Assembly: GCA_036941025.1 (NCBI GenBank)
Contig: JAYMNP010000002.1
Span: 1-36,933, forward strand
Direction: 5' to 3'
Source of the DNA: Lachnospiraceae bacterium JLR.KK002
GTDB lineage: Bacteria > Bacillota > Clostridia > Lachnospirales > Lachnospiraceae
DNA length: 36,933 nt
Each line of letters opens with the position of its first letter. The first letter of the stretch is position 1. This document shows positions 1 through 8,926 of the stretch, in pieces. The notes beneath the pieces are model-generated. The model was not told the DNA's origin and did no database searches. It was given only the letters and a program-made list of their open reading frames with translations. Position numbers and translations under genes: made by a program.

Positions 1-1135
1 AAATATCCGACAAAGGCAGAGCAGTTTCCAGGCCGCACATGAGCAGAGCGGCAACGGAAGCCAGCAGCATGTTAATAAAAAACACGGTACTTGCTTTTTT
101 GATGGAATCTTCATCCAGCCTTCTTCCAAAAATATTCAGTCCCTTTTTATTCCGCAAACTGGACCAGATATACAGCAGAATCACCATCATGGTAGTGGTT
201 TTCACACCGCCTGCTGTGGAACCGGGGCTCCCTCCAATAAACATCAGAATCACCGTCAGAAGTCTGGTAGCCTCCGTATAGGCGCCGGTATCCGTGGTAT
301 TAAATCCCGCTGTTCTGGGCGTAACTGCTCCGAATACGGAAGACAGAATCTGTCCTTTTGCATCCATGTCTGCCAGCAGATTTTCCCGCTCGAACAGATA
401 AAAACAGATACTTCCCGCCACAATCAGCACCAGTGTCATGGTAAGGACAATTTTCGTATGCAGCATATATTTTTTTACCTTCCATTTGTGAACGGAAATA
501 TCATCCCATACAATAAACCCAATACCGCCCAGAATAATCAGGGCCATAATCACCAGATTTATCAGTATGTCATCATAATACATGGTCAGCGACCCATAGG
601 GTTCAAACTGACCCATCAAATCAAATCCTGCGTTGCAGAAAGCGGAAATGGAATGAAAGATACCATACCAGATTCCTTTCAGCCAGCCAAATCTTGGAAT
701 AAACCTTATCATCAGCAGGACTGCTCCTGTTCCTTCGATTATTGCCGTATAGAAGACGATTTTTCTCACCAGACGTACTGCTCCGCCAATATGCAGGGTA
801 TTGACGCTCTCCTGAATCAGATTTCGCTCTTTCAGGCCAATCCGGCGTTTCAGAAAAATGGAAAAAAAGATTCCTATGGTAATAAACCCCAGCCCGCCGG
901 TCTGAATCAGCACCAGAATCACAATCTGTCCAAACAGCGTCCAGTTGCTGTATGTGTCCACCACCACCAGCCCTGTCACGCAGGTGCTGCTGGTAGACGT
1001 AAAAAGGGCATTCAGAAATCCTGCGCTTTCTCCGCTTCTGGATGCTGCCGGCAGCATCAGCAGTACAGTTCCGGCTATGATAATCAGTAAAAATCCCAGT
1101 GCAATAGTCTGCACTCTGCTTAATCTCCGAGTCAT
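1..1135 (-). CDS. ktrB: KtrB/TrkH-family potassium channel subunit (partial, C-terminus beyond window)
   Basis: The protein is the membrane pore of a Ktr/Trk potassium uptake system, which normally works with a cytoplasmic KtrA/TrkA nucleotide-binding subunit. The leftward frame reads without a stop from the ATG to the window edge, 378 codons. It opens MTRRLSRVQTIALGF and contains three of the family's four pore loops: TSTSSTCVTGL (about residue 50), SISAFCNAGFD (about 170) and VTPRTAGFNTTD (about 265), each with the selectivity-filter glycine. A conserved GGSPGSTAGGVKTTT stretch follows. The short N-terminus with no extra helices is closer to KtrB than to enterobacterial TrkH. AGGAGG lies 7 nt before the ATG. 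A ktrA-like partner would be expected just past the left edge; it is not visible here. Family call is firm, KtrB versus TrkH less so. Confidence 0.93.
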   Translation of the reverse strand, partial: MTRRLSRVQTIALGFLLIIIAGTVLLMLPAASRSGESAGFLNALFTSTSSTCVTGLVVVDTYSNWTLFGQIVILVLIQTGGLGFITIGIFFSIFLKRRIGLKERNLIQESVNTLHIGGAVRLVRKIVFYTAIIEGTGAVLLMIRFIPRFGWLKGIWYGIFHSISAFCNAGFDLMGQFEPYGSLTMYYDDILINLVIMALIILGGIGFIVWDDISVHKWKVKKYMLHTKIVLTMTLVLIVAGSICFYLFERENLLADMDAKGQILSSVFGAVTPRTAGFNTTDTGAYTEATRLLTVILMFIGGSPGSTAGGVKTTTMMVILLYIWSSLRNKKGLNIFGRRLDEDSIKKASTVFFINMLLASVAALLMCGLETALPLSDI

Positions 1136-1156
1136 AATATTTCCTCCTATCCGCCA

Positions 1157-1185
1157 ATTATACAAAACTCTTCCGGAACTGTAAA
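1157..1185 (-). promoter_or_regulatory. Promoter of the potassium channel gene
   Basis: On the minus strand TTTACA, a 17-nt spacer and TATAAT stand 21 nt upstream of the ktrB start codon. This is close to the vegetative sigma consensus (one mismatch in the -35 box). The leader would be very short, leaving no room for a riboswitch between promoter and gene. Confidence 0.75.
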
Positions 1186-1195
1186 GCCAGAAAAT

Positions 1196-1291
1196 GGGAC
1201 TATCGCAAAATAGCCGCTATATACAGGTTATGGCTTCAGATTCCAGGGCCTTATCCTGTATGACACAAAGGCTGTATTCTGCAACAGTCCC
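1196..1291 (-). repeat. 96-nt near-palindromic element (MITE-like or structured RNA)
   Basis: The ends are inverted repeats of about 20 bases: GGGACTATCGCAAAATAGCC at the left and, read from the other strand, GGGACTGTTGCAGAATA followed by CAGCC at the right. The interior holds a second inverted repeat, ATACAGG/CCTGTAT, so the whole unit folds as one long hairpin. The three arm differences are all transitions that give G-U pairs if the minus strand is transcribed, and TATAAT sits just upstream on that strand. Equally, the GGGACT termini could be terminal inverted repeats of a small non-autonomous mobile element; no clear target-site duplication is visible. It lies between the chemoreceptor gene and the ktrB promoter. 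Confidence 0.55.
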
Positions 1292-1364
1292 ACTTATTAT
1301 AATTTCTTTATTCCATCCTTTTATGCAGCCTCTGGCATTTTACGCATAAAGAGATTGCACAGAT

Positions 1365-2690
1365 TTAATATTTCCCGAAATCGCCTTCCAGAGAAATAAT
1401 CTTTTCATTGTCATCTGACTTGCTGTAAATATCCGAATCTGTGGAGGCACTGAATCTGCTTCCATTGTCTTTCAGCTTGTAATTTCCTACCAGACTGCGC
1501 AATGTTGCCGCCTGATTTGACAGCTCTTCGCTGGCTGCCGCACATTCTTCGCTGGTTGCGGAATTTGTCTGAGTTACCTGCGATACCTGATTGATTGCCT
1601 GATCGATCTGTGTAACTGCCGTTGCCTGGTCATTGGATGCCACTGCAATACTGTGGGTCAGCTCTACCACATGTTCAATCTTGCTCATAATCTCTGACAG
1701 AGATCCGCTGGTCTCTTTTGCTATCTTGGAGCCCAGTCCTACCTTGTGGATAGAATCCTCAATCATTTCCGCCGTCTCACTGGCCGCAGAAGCACTCTTG
1801 CCTGCAAGACTCCGCACTTCTTCCGCCACAACCGCAAAACCTTTGCCGTGAACGCCTGCCCTTGCCGCTTCCACCGCCGCATTTAAGGCAAGAATATTGG
1901 TCTGGAAAGCAATGTCGTCAATTACTTTGATAATCTTGGAAATATTCTCAGAAGCCTCGTTGATATCTGTCATGGCACTCATCATTTCCGTCATGCTGTC
2001 ATTTATATTAATGGCTTCTTTACCCATATTTTCCACAAGGTCGTTTGCTTCATTAATCTGTTCCACATTCACCTTGGTTCTCTCTGCAATTTCATTCATG
2101 GAAGCTGTAATTTCTTCGGTAGCGCTTGCCTGCTGTGTTGCGCCCTGCGCCAGAGCCTGGCTTGCGTCTGATACCTGTTCCGCGCCAACCGTTACCTGCA
2201 TGGTAGACTCTCTGATATCGGAAAGCATTCGGTTGTTTTCCCGGATAATACCTTCCAGTGCATTACCCAGAACGTCCTTGGAGCCTTTGGGTTTTACATC
2301 TGCAGTCAGGTCACCCACTGCAATCATTTCGGAAATCTCGCCCTGATACTTAATGTTATCAATAATCTTCTGGAATTCATCTACCACCTCGCCAAACTCA
2401 TCATTTTTCAGTTTGGTAAGTGTAATATTTGCATTACCTACGGCGATTTCTCTTGCAGCCTCACTCAGAATATCCAGTGAACGCCGGATATCTCTCAGAA
2501 TACTGACAGACAGACCAATGGAAAAACTTAACGTTACTACCAGCAGGACTGCCAGAATAATCTGTTCCCGCAAAGTCTCTGCATCTGAGGAAGCCAGAAC
2601 ATTATAGCTAATCAGTCCCATTGCGAGAATCAACACGCCGATAATTGCAAAACCGGCAATCAACCGTGTCCGCATTTTCATATCTTTCAT
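1365..2690 (-). CDS. Methyl-accepting chemotaxis protein without an extracellular sensor domain
   Basis: This is a chemoreceptor that would control CheA through CheW. From the start chosen here (441 aa, AAGGAGG 9 nt upstream), residues 10-32 and 44-64 are membrane helices separated by only about a dozen residues, so there is essentially no periplasmic ligand-binding domain. HAMP-like sequence follows (about 65-160), then the long cytoplasmic signalling coiled coil with the hairpin tip [19 protein letters not shown] and the VAEEVRSLA segment typical of the family. Gln/Glu/Ala-rich stretches on either side are candidate CheR/CheB methylation sites. It is the last gene of the chemotaxis operon, 52 nt after cheW. 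It probably senses a cytoplasmic, membrane or redox cue, or signals through a partner; this is inference. An in-frame ATG 36 nt upstream is less likely because it lacks a good ribosome binding site. Confidence 0.95.
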   Translation of the reverse strand: MKDMKMRTRLIAGFAIIGVLILAMGLISYNVLASSDAETLREQIILAVLLVVTLSFSIGLSVSILRDIRRSLDILSEAAREIAVGNANITLTKLKNDEFGEVVDEFQKIIDNIKYQGEISEMIAVGDLTADVKPKGSKDVLGNALEGIIRENNRMLSDIRESTMQVTVGAEQVSDASQALAQGATQQASATEEITASMNEIAERTKVNVEQINEANDLVENMGKEAININDSMTEMMSAMTDINEASENISKIIKVIDDIAFQTNILALNAAVEAARAGVHGKGFAVVAEEVRSLAGKSASAASETAEMIEDSIHKVGLGSKIAKETSGSLSEIMSKIEHVVELTHSIAVASNDQATAVTQIDQAINQVSQVTQTNSATSEECAAASEELSNQAATLRSLVGNYKLKDNGSRFSASTDSDIYSKSDDNEKIISLEGDFGKY

Positions 2691-2742
2691 CAATCTTATC
2701 CTCCTTGTTATCTTCCCATTATACAAATTTGATATTTTCGAA

Positions 2743-3246
2743 TTATTCCGGTAATGCCGGGTCTTCGTCCCTGATAAGTTTTTCCGGATCTAACAATAAC
2801 TTTACTTCATCTGCCACCCTTACAAGGCCGAACACATATTTATCTCTTCCATAACTGTTCTGATTTAACGATGGAGGCGGGATGATACTCTTCTCGTCAA
2901 TGGAAATAACATCTGCAATCTGTTCCACAATCAGGCCTACCATAGTACCTTTTACATCAATCACAATAATGCAGGTACGGTCCATATATTCAAATGGCTC
3001 CTGCCTGAAACGTATCTTCACATCAATCACCGGTATGATTTTCCCCCGGATATTAATCAGGCCCTTAATGTAATCCTCCACTTCCGGAACCGGCGTGATT
3101 GCCTGCGTGCCGATAATTTCATTTACATAATTAATTGCGATTCCATAATATTCGTCACCTATGCGGAAGGTCATGAACATCCCTTTCTGGGAATCTTCTT
3201 CCAGTTCTTCCAGTTCATCCAATTCATCCATTAATTCTTCTGCCAT
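2743..3246 (-). CDS. cheW: Chemotaxis coupling protein CheW
   Basis: CheW is the cytoplasmic adaptor that links chemoreceptor tips to the kinase CheA. The 167-residue protein is one CheW-like SH3-type domain: [22 protein letters not shown] at its front, then [19 protein letters not shown] with the INxRG motif that contacts receptors, and a C-terminal half ending in [10 protein letters not shown]. An acidic N-terminal tail of about 20 residues ([12 protein letters not shown]) precedes the domain and is longer than in enteric CheW. The gene lies 3 nt after cheA's stop, with AAAGGAG before its ATG, so the two are translationally close. Confidence 0.95.
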   Translation of the reverse strand: MAEELMDELDELEELEEDSQKGMFMTFRIGDEYYGIAINYVNEIIGTQAITPVPEVEDYIKGLINIRGKIIPVIDVKIRFRQEPFEYMDRTCIIVIDVKGTMVGLIVEQIADVISIDEKSIIPPPSLNQNSYGRDKYVFGLVRVADEVKLLLDPEKLIRDEDPALPE

Positions 3247-3249
3247 GGC

Positions 3250-5385
3250 TTAACTCCTTTCCTGTCCGGCAATTAACCCTGCAATATCCAGAATCAACGC
3301 AATGCTTCCATCCCCAAGCTGGGTGCATCCGGAAAGTCCCTGCACTTTTTTTATGTAGGAAGGAATTGGCTTTACTACAATCTCCTGCTCTGCAATCAAC
3401 TGGTCAATGAATACGCAGACATATTTATTTTCGTGCTCCAGCACCACTACGATACCTTCTTCGATATCTGTGTTTGACCCTGCCAGATGATACATTTCAT
3501 TCAGTCTGATGAAGGGATAACACTCGCCCCGAAGCATTACATACTCTTCCCCGTCCGGCTCTTTTACAATCATATCCCTGCTGATTCTGACAAATTCTTT
3601 TACTGCATTTGTCTCAATCACAAAGGTGGAACTGCCAACCTGCATGACTATTCCATTGATGATGGCCAGTGTCAGCGGAATCTTCATAATCATTTCAGAA
3701 CCGGCGCCTTCCACGCTGTCAATTTCCAGCTTGCCGCCGATGGTCTGAATGTTCTTCACTACCACATCCATTCCCACGCCGCGGCCGGAATACTCGGTCA
3801 CCTGTTCTTTTGTGGAAAATCCTGCATAGGTAATAAACTGATAAATTTCCTTATCGCTAAAGTCAGACATGGGCCGGTTGCCAATCAGACCATTATTTTT
3901 TGCCTTGTTATACAGCACTTCCCTGTTCAGTCCCTTACCGTCGTCTCTTACAATAATATACACCTTACCGCCCTCATTTTTGGCTTCCAGTGTAATCTTT
4001 CCTCTGGGATTTTTACCGGCGGCGATACGGGTCTCTTTATCTTCAATTCCATGGTCTACGGAATTCCGGATTAAATGCATCAGCGGATCGGAAATATGCT
4101 CAATGATATTCTTGTCAACTTCCGTATTCTCGCCGATTACCTCCAGCTCAATATCTTTTCCCAGTTTTCTGGATACATCAAACACAATACGGTTCATCTT
4201 CTGGAATGTATTGGTCAGAGGCATCATACGCATGGACATAATCACATCCTGCAGTTCTGTGGTAATCTTGGAAAGCTGTCCTGCCGCTTTCTGGAAATTA
4301 CTCAGATCCAGTCCGGCAACCTTCAAATCCGGATTCTGCAGTACAACCGCCTCGGAAATAACAAGCTCCCCTATCATATCCATCAATGCGTCCATCTTCT
4401 CCACATTTACGCTGATATAAGACTGTTTGGGAGAGGGCTTGGGATGATTCTTGGCCAGCTTCTTGCCTTTTCCGGTTTCTTTATTCTTAATGACATAATC
4501 GCCCGGCGCCGGCTCTTTCTTCTCTTCCTTTTTCCCTTCTTCCTTTTTCTCCTTATCATCCATTTCAATGATAATCTGTTCCGGTCCATGGTCATGGAAG
4601 CCCATCTCAAATTCCTGCTGGGTGCAGTCGTTAATTTCCACCCGCTCCATGCCGGAAGTATCTCCGATGGCACTCAGTATTTCCTCACTGGAACACTGGC
4701 ACTTAATCAGCATATGGAATCCGTCTTCCAGAATAACAGCTCCGCTTTCCTCATTGGAAATAATATCGTCCGGCATATATTCCATATCGTCCGTAATTTC
4801 CTTCAGGGAATATACGGCGGTATAAGCCCGGATATTACACATCTGCGTATCGCTTCGATAGTAAATGGACGCCTTATAATATTTAAAACTCTCGCTTCCG
4901 GTAGGCGCAATATAAAACTGGCTGGGCTCTACATAGGTATTTTCCGGCGGCAGTTCCTCGCCTTTTTCCTCAATACCGGATTTGATTTTTTTCAGGAATT
5001 TATCAATATCATCCACAATTTTGGTTTCGTCACCGTCAGGCGTCTCACCGTCTTTAATCTTATCCAGCTCTCCTGTAATGAAATCGGCCACATCCAGAAC
5101 ATGATCCACCAGTTCCAGATGAGGTACATTTTCCGGACTGGATTCTCTTAAATAATAAAATACGTCTTCCAGCTTATGGGATACCTTCGTGATATTTTCA
5201 TACATCATAATACCCGAAGAACCTTTTATCGTATGCATGACACGGAAAATTTCATTGATGGAGGTTTCATCAAAACAATCTTCATCTTTCTTTTCCAGAA
5301 CAATATTCTGGAGTGTTTCCAGGAGCTGTTCGCTCTCATATAAAAACATATCCAGCATACTGTCCGTATTAAAATCTTCTGCCAT
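3250..5385 (-). CDS. cheA: Chemotaxis histidine kinase CheA
   Basis: CheA autophosphorylates in response to receptors and passes phosphate to response regulators and CheB. The 711-residue protein has an N-terminal HPt domain with the phospho-accepting histidine in MHTIKGSSG (H51), a P2-like region (about 160-265) for regulator docking, a Lys/Glu-rich linker (about 270-330), a dimerisation helix pair starting near VNVEKMDALMDMIGELV, a HATPase domain with the N-box HLIRNSVDHGIED and the DDGKGL and GRGVGMDVV motifs, and a C-terminal CheW-like domain ending in IALILDIAGLI. All catalytic elements look intact. It sits in the middle of the operon between the receiver gene and cheW. Confidence 0.96.
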   Translation of the reverse strand: MAEDFNTDSMLDMFLYESEQLLETLQNIVLEKKDEDCFDETSINEIFRVMHTIKGSSGIMMYENITKVSHKLEDVFYYLRESSPENVPHLELVDHVLDVADFITGELDKIKDGETPDGDETKIVDDIDKFLKKIKSGIEEKGEELPPENTYVEPSQFYIAPTGSESFKYYKASIYYRSDTQMCNIRAYTAVYSLKEITDDMEYMPDDIISNEESGAVILEDGFHMLIKCQCSSEEILSAIGDTSGMERVEINDCTQQEFEMGFHDHGPEQIIIEMDDKEKKEEGKKEEKKEPAPGDYVIKNKETGKGKKLAKNHPKPSPKQSYISVNVEKMDALMDMIGELVISEAVVLQNPDLKVAGLDLSNFQKAAGQLSKITTELQDVIMSMRMMPLTNTFQKMNRIVFDVSRKLGKDIELEVIGENTEVDKNIIEHISDPLMHLIRNSVDHGIEDKETRIAAGKNPRGKITLEAKNEGGKVYIIVRDDGKGLNREVLYNKAKNNGLIGNRPMSDFSDKEIYQFITYAGFSTKEQVTEYSGRGVGMDVVVKNIQTIGGKLEIDSVEGAGSEMIMKIPLTLAIINGIVMQVGSSTFVIETNAVKEFVRISRDMIVKEPDGEEYVMLRGECYPFIRLNEMYHLAGSNTDIEEGIVVVLEHENKYVCVFIDQLIAEQEIVVKPIPSYIKKVQGLSGCTQLGDGSIALILDIAGLIAGQERS

Positions 5386-5438
5386 TTTTTAGCCCCCTTT
5401 CTTCCCATTGTACTTTTTTGAACTGTTTCTCTCCGATG

Positions 5439-5834
5439 TCATTTTATCAGCTCCAGTTTCTTCAGAATCATTTCAAATTTATTCAGGTCAATGGGCTTGC
5501 CGGAATACACAGTGCATCCCATTTCAAACGCTTTCTTCACATTTCTCTCTTCATTCAGCGCGGTGGTCATAATAATCTTCACACCGTCAGTTCCCTGAAT
5601 CCCCCGTTCCTTTTCAATATCACGGATGGCTTTCAGTGCCTGATAACCGTCCAGTACGGGCATCATAACGTCCAGACAGATTAAATCATAAGGTTCTCCG
5701 TCTTCCAGCGCCATTAAAAATGCATCCACAGCTTCTTCGCCATCTACGGTAATATCACAGTCTCCATATTTTTCGAGATAATTTGTCATAAATTTGCGGC
5801 TTGCGAAGTCGTCTTCCGCCAGTAAAATCTTCAT
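5439..5834 (-). CDS. Single-domain response regulator (CheY-like receiver)
   Basis: This 131-residue protein is a lone receiver domain with no output domain. It has the acidic pair (EDD at 7-9), the phospho-acceptor D55 in LICLDVMMP, the switch Thr in IIMTTAL, and the Lys of YSGKPIDL. Its place between cheB and cheA makes it the natural CheA phosphoryl target, either as the motor-binding CheY or as a phosphate sink. The sequence departs from classic short CheY: there is a small insertion before the switch threonine (ERGIQGTDGVK), so I leave the symbol blank. GGAGAG precedes the ATG and it begins 17 nt after cheB's stop. Confidence 0.9.
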   Translation of the reverse strand: MKILLAEDDFASRKFMTNYLEKYGDCDITVDGEEAVDAFLMALEDGEPYDLICLDVMMPVLDGYQALKAIRDIEKERGIQGTDGVKIIMTTALNEERNVKKAFEMGCTVYSGKPIDLNKFEMILKKLELIK

Positions 5835-5851
5835 ATCCTCTACTCTCCTTT

Positions 5852-6874
5852 CTAAGTCGCTTTTAAAACACTGTATACTTTATTTGCTATATTCGAAAGT
5901 TCCGTCTGATACTGAACGGCCCCAATATCATAAGCAACTTTTGGCATACCGTAAACCACACAGCTGGCCTCATCCTGACCGATGGTGATGGCTCCCGCCT
6001 TTCTCATTTCCAGCAGTCCTTTGGCTCCGTCTCCTCCCATACCGGTAAGAATCACGCCTACCGCGTCTTTCTTTGCCGTCTTTGCCACAGACTGAAACAG
6101 CACATCCACAGAGGGGCAGTGCCCGCTGACTTTTTCACCGGCCTTGCATTCCACCTGATACATGCCGTTTACTTTCACCAGACGCATCTGTTTGTCTCCG
6201 GGAGCAATCAGCACCTGGCCCGGCATTACCCTGTCCCCGGTAACTGCTTCTTTGACTGCCACCTGACACTGGTTATTCAGCCTGTTGGCATACATCTGGG
6301 TAAATCCGGGAGGCATATGCTGTACAATTACCACTCCCGGAATATCCTTCCGGAACTGGCGCACCACGTCAAAAATAGCTTCTGTTCCTCCGGTGGAGGC
6401 TCCGATGGCTATCAGCATATTGCTTTTCAGGTTCGCCCTGTTATTCACCGGAAATGATTCCGGACGTTTCATTTTTCCAACTTTGACTGTGGACGCAATC
6501 TTTATCTTGGTTCCCAGCTCTTTTCTCAGAAAAGAGCTGACTTTATTGCGGTCTATGGTATTGGGCTTACAGACAAAATCCACCGCTCCTGCTTCCATGG
6601 CGTCAAATACCTTCTCATCCATGGCACTGATAACCACTACGGGTAATGGATACTGAGGCAGCAGCTTTCTCAGAAATTCAATTCCGCCCATCCGCGGCAT
6701 TTCCACATCCAGTGTCATAACATCCGGACGGTACTTAAGGATTGCATCCCGCGCCGCATAAGCGTCTCCTGCCTGTGCCACTACTTCTATGGCCGGATCT
6801 TCACTCAGGCTCTGTACCAACAGATTGCGAAACAGCATGGAATCATCTACTACTAATACTTTAATCTTACGCAT
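5852..6874 (-). CDS. cheB: Protein-glutamate methylesterase/glutaminase CheB
   Basis: CheB removes methyl groups from chemoreceptor glutamates and deamidates glutamines, resetting receptor sensitivity when phosphorylated by CheA. The 340-residue protein has an N-terminal receiver (DDS at 10-12, acceptor D56 in MTLDVEMPRMGG, K103 in VCKP) and a C-terminal esterase domain with the catalytic triad visible as S160 in IGASTGGTEA, H186 in QHMPPGFT and D282 in GMGGDGAKG. Length and order are standard. It pairs functionally with cheR, which ends 60 nt upstream. Confidence 0.96.
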   Translation of the reverse strand: MRKIKVLVVDDSMLFRNLLVQSLSEDPAIEVVAQAGDAYAARDAILKYRPDVMTLDVEMPRMGGIEFLRKLLPQYPLPVVVISAMDEKVFDAMEAGAVDFVCKPNTIDRNKVSSFLRKELGTKIKIASTVKVGKMKRPESFPVNNRANLKSNMLIAIGASTGGTEAIFDVVRQFRKDIPGVVIVQHMPPGFTQMYANRLNNQCQVAVKEAVTGDRVMPGQVLIAPGDKQMRLVKVNGMYQVECKAGEKVSGHCPSVDVLFQSVAKTAKKDAVGVILTGMGGDGAKGLLEMRKAGAITIGQDEASCVVYGMPKVAYDIGAVQYQTELSNIANKVYSVLKAT

Positions 6875-6934
6875 TCCATCTTCCTGCTTTCCTTTATACT
6901 TAAACCTTATCCGCTTATATCTGCTCTGCTTCCT

Positions 6935-7738
6935 TTATTTTCGATATATTGATGGTTCCACGTACTGAAAATTCGTCCCTTTTCTGTCAATGGATTCCGT
7001 AGTCCCCACAAACAGATAACCTCCCGGCTCCAGATAATCGTATACCTTTCGAAGAAGCTGCAGTTTGGTATTGTCATCAAAGTAAATCATCACATTGCGC
7101 ATAAACACCACATGAAATTTTTTACGAAAGGGAAACGGGTTCATCAGATTGAACTGCCGGAAAATTAATTCCTGTTTTAACTCCGGCGTCACCTGATACT
7201 CCAGCTCATTTACTCTTTTAAAGAAGCGCCTTTTCCATCCTTCCGGAAGAGGATCGATCTGCTCTTTCAGATATTTCCCCCTCTGGGCCTGCTCTAATAC
7301 TTTCGTGGAAAGGTCTGTGGCAAGCACCCTGGTATCCCACATCTTATGATCCAGTCCAAAGAAATCTTTCAATACCATGGCAATGGTATAGGGCTCTTCT
7401 CCCGTAGAAGATGCGGCAGACCAGATCCGAACATCTCTTTTGCCTGCTTCCTTTGCCTTAATCTGAGGAAGCACCACCTTCCTCATAAAATCCATATGCT
7501 CAAATTCTCTCATAAAATATGTATGATTGGTAGTCAATACGTTAATCAGATTTCGCGCTTCTTCTCCTTTGGGATTCTTTTCAACCTTTGTCATGTACTC
7601 ATCATATCCGCTGTAGCCATTCCGCAGAAGATAATTTTCCATTCTCCCATTTACCAGTATCTGTTTTCCAGTGAGATCTATGCCATACTTCTGCTTCACA
7701 TACACTACAATCCGATGAAATTCCTGTTCCGTAATCAT
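6935..7738 (-). CDS. cheR: Chemoreceptor methyltransferase CheR
   Basis: CheR transfers methyl groups from S-adenosylmethionine to receptor glutamates, opposing CheB. The 267-residue protein has the helical N-terminal domain, then the SAM-binding domain with IWSAASSTGEEPYTIAM (glycine-rich loop), VLATDLSTKVLEQA, FHVVFMRNVMIYF and the C-terminal GGYLFVGTTESI motif. All are family hallmarks. TAGGAG stands before the ATG. There is no C-terminal tetratricopeptide or receptor-tethering extension. Confidence 0.95.
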   Translation of the reverse strand: MITEQEFHRIVVYVKQKYGIDLTGKQILVNGRMENYLLRNGYSGYDEYMTKVEKNPKGEEARNLINVLTTNHTYFMREFEHMDFMRKVVLPQIKAKEAGKRDVRIWSAASSTGEEPYTIAMVLKDFFGLDHKMWDTRVLATDLSTKVLEQAQRGKYLKEQIDPLPEGWKRRFFKRVNELEYQVTPELKQELIFRQFNLMNPFPFRKKFHVVFMRNVMIYFDDNTKLQLLRKVYDYLEPGGYLFVGTTESIDRKGTNFQYVEPSIYRK

Positions 7739-7839
7739 AACTCCTAACTCCTGTCACATAAACTTCTATCAGATTTCACACTACTGTACCATATCTTCTA
7801 TGGTACTATATTCATCTTTATTTGTCAATTCCGTTGCTG

Positions 7840-8925
7840 TTATCCTTCTGCATGATGAAGCTGTTTCTGCACCTTCAGAAATACATCTACGATCTCCGGG
7901 TCAAAAAACGTGCCGCTTCCTTCTTCAATGATTTTCAGGCTTTCTTCCTTACTGTAAGCCTTTTTGTAACACCGCTCTCCCAGCAGCGTATCAAAAATAT
8001 CCACAACAATGGTAATTCTTGCCGACAATGGGATATCTTTCCCGCTAAGCTGCTCCGGATACCCGGTTCCATCCCATCTGGCATGGTGGTAACGGGCAAT
8101 TTCAATGGCCATGGGCAGAAAACTGTTTTCCGGTGTGCTGTCATAGATCCGTTCCAGAATTGCCGCTCCCTGTTCCACATGGCGCTTTACAATCTCCATT
8201 TCCTTTTGCTCCAGAGGACCTGGTTTTGCCAGAATGTTACAGGGCGTCTGAATTTTTCCAATATCATGAAGTCTGGATGCCACTCCTATGGTATCAATAA
8301 AACTTTCCGACACTTCTTCTGAAAATTCCGGACTGAACTGAAGGCTCTGAGCCAGCAGACGACAGTTATAAGCCACATTGTCCAGATGGAATCTGGTATC
8401 CGTGTCTTTCCCTTCTGTCAGAGTGGCCAGCGCATACAGAATATTCTTCTGTTCTTCCTCAATCCGTCTGGCCTGACTGCTGATTACGCTGTGCAGGCGG
8501 CGGTTGCTCAGCTCAAGCTCCTGCTGCATCTCATAAATCTTCAGGTGATTTTTTACACGCATGGTAACTTCCGTCACCTCAAAAGGTTTTCCAATATAGT
8601 CCACAGCGCCCAGTTTAAATCCCCTGACTTTATCTTCGCTGGAATCTGCCGCCGAAATAAAAATAATGGGAATATCTCTGGTAATGGGATTTTCTTTCAG
8701 TCTTTCACAGAATTCATATCCATCCATTTCCGGCATAAACACATCCAGAAGAATTAACTGAGGCAGACTTTCTGCAATCAGCTTCGTGGCCTCGCCGGCA
8801 CTGGCAGCACATCTGGGCGTATAACCCATTTCCAGAATAATATTTTCCAAAATCATCAGGTTGGCGTCCACATCATCCACAATCAGGATTTGAGGTACAC
8901 TGCCGGGCCTTTCCATATTTTCCAT
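7840..8925 (-). CDS. Response regulator with HD-GYP c-di-GMP phosphodiesterase domain
   Basis: This is a two-domain regulator expected to hydrolyse cyclic di-GMP when switched by phosphorylation. Residues 11-130 are a receiver (DD at 17-18, acceptor D61 in LILLDVFMPEMDG, Lys in IGKPFEVTE). A coiled linker (EMQQELELSNRRLHSVISSQ) leads to an HD-GYP domain with the metal-binding SRLHDIGKIQ and the RYHHARWDGTGYPEQLSG signature. The key HD and GYP residues are all present, so the enzyme is probably active. It starts 1 nt after the upstream kinase gene, whose last codons form its ribosome binding site, making that kinase the likely partner. CheA is an alternative phosphodonor. Confidence 0.93.
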   Translation of the reverse strand: MENMERPGSVPQILIVDDVDANLMILENIILEMGYTPRCAASAGEATKLIAESLPQLILLDVFMPEMDGYEFCERLKENPITRDIPIIFISAADSSEDKVRGFKLGAVDYIGKPFEVTEVTMRVKNHLKIYEMQQELELSNRRLHSVISSQARRIEEEQKNILYALATLTEGKDTDTRFHLDNVAYNCRLLAQSLQFSPEFSEEVSESFIDTIGVASRLHDIGKIQTPCNILAKPGPLEQKEMEIVKRHVEQGAAILERIYDSTPENSFLPMAIEIARYHHARWDGTGYPEQLSGKDIPLSARITIVVDIFDTLLGERCYKKAYSKEESLKIIEEGSGTFFDPEIVDVFLKVQKQLHHAEG

Positions 8926-8926
8926 A

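Noticed and set aside
621..1157. Leftward 178-codon frame over the potassium channel region
   Set aside because: It is out of frame with the real ktrB frame, which has the ribosome binding site, pore motifs and membrane helices. The translation is hydrophilic and Arg-rich.
1196..1291. c-di-AMP (ydaO-type) riboswitch for the potassium channel
   Set aside because: Such riboswitches are common before ktr genes, but the element lies upstream of the gene's promoter, is only 96 nt, and shows a single long hairpin rather than the ydaO fold.
4075..5151. Long rightward open frame of 358 codons opposite cheA
   Set aside because: It is the antisense of an intact, well-conserved cheA. It has no ribosome binding site and its translation resembles no family. 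The same applies to the other long frames opposite the chemotaxis genes.
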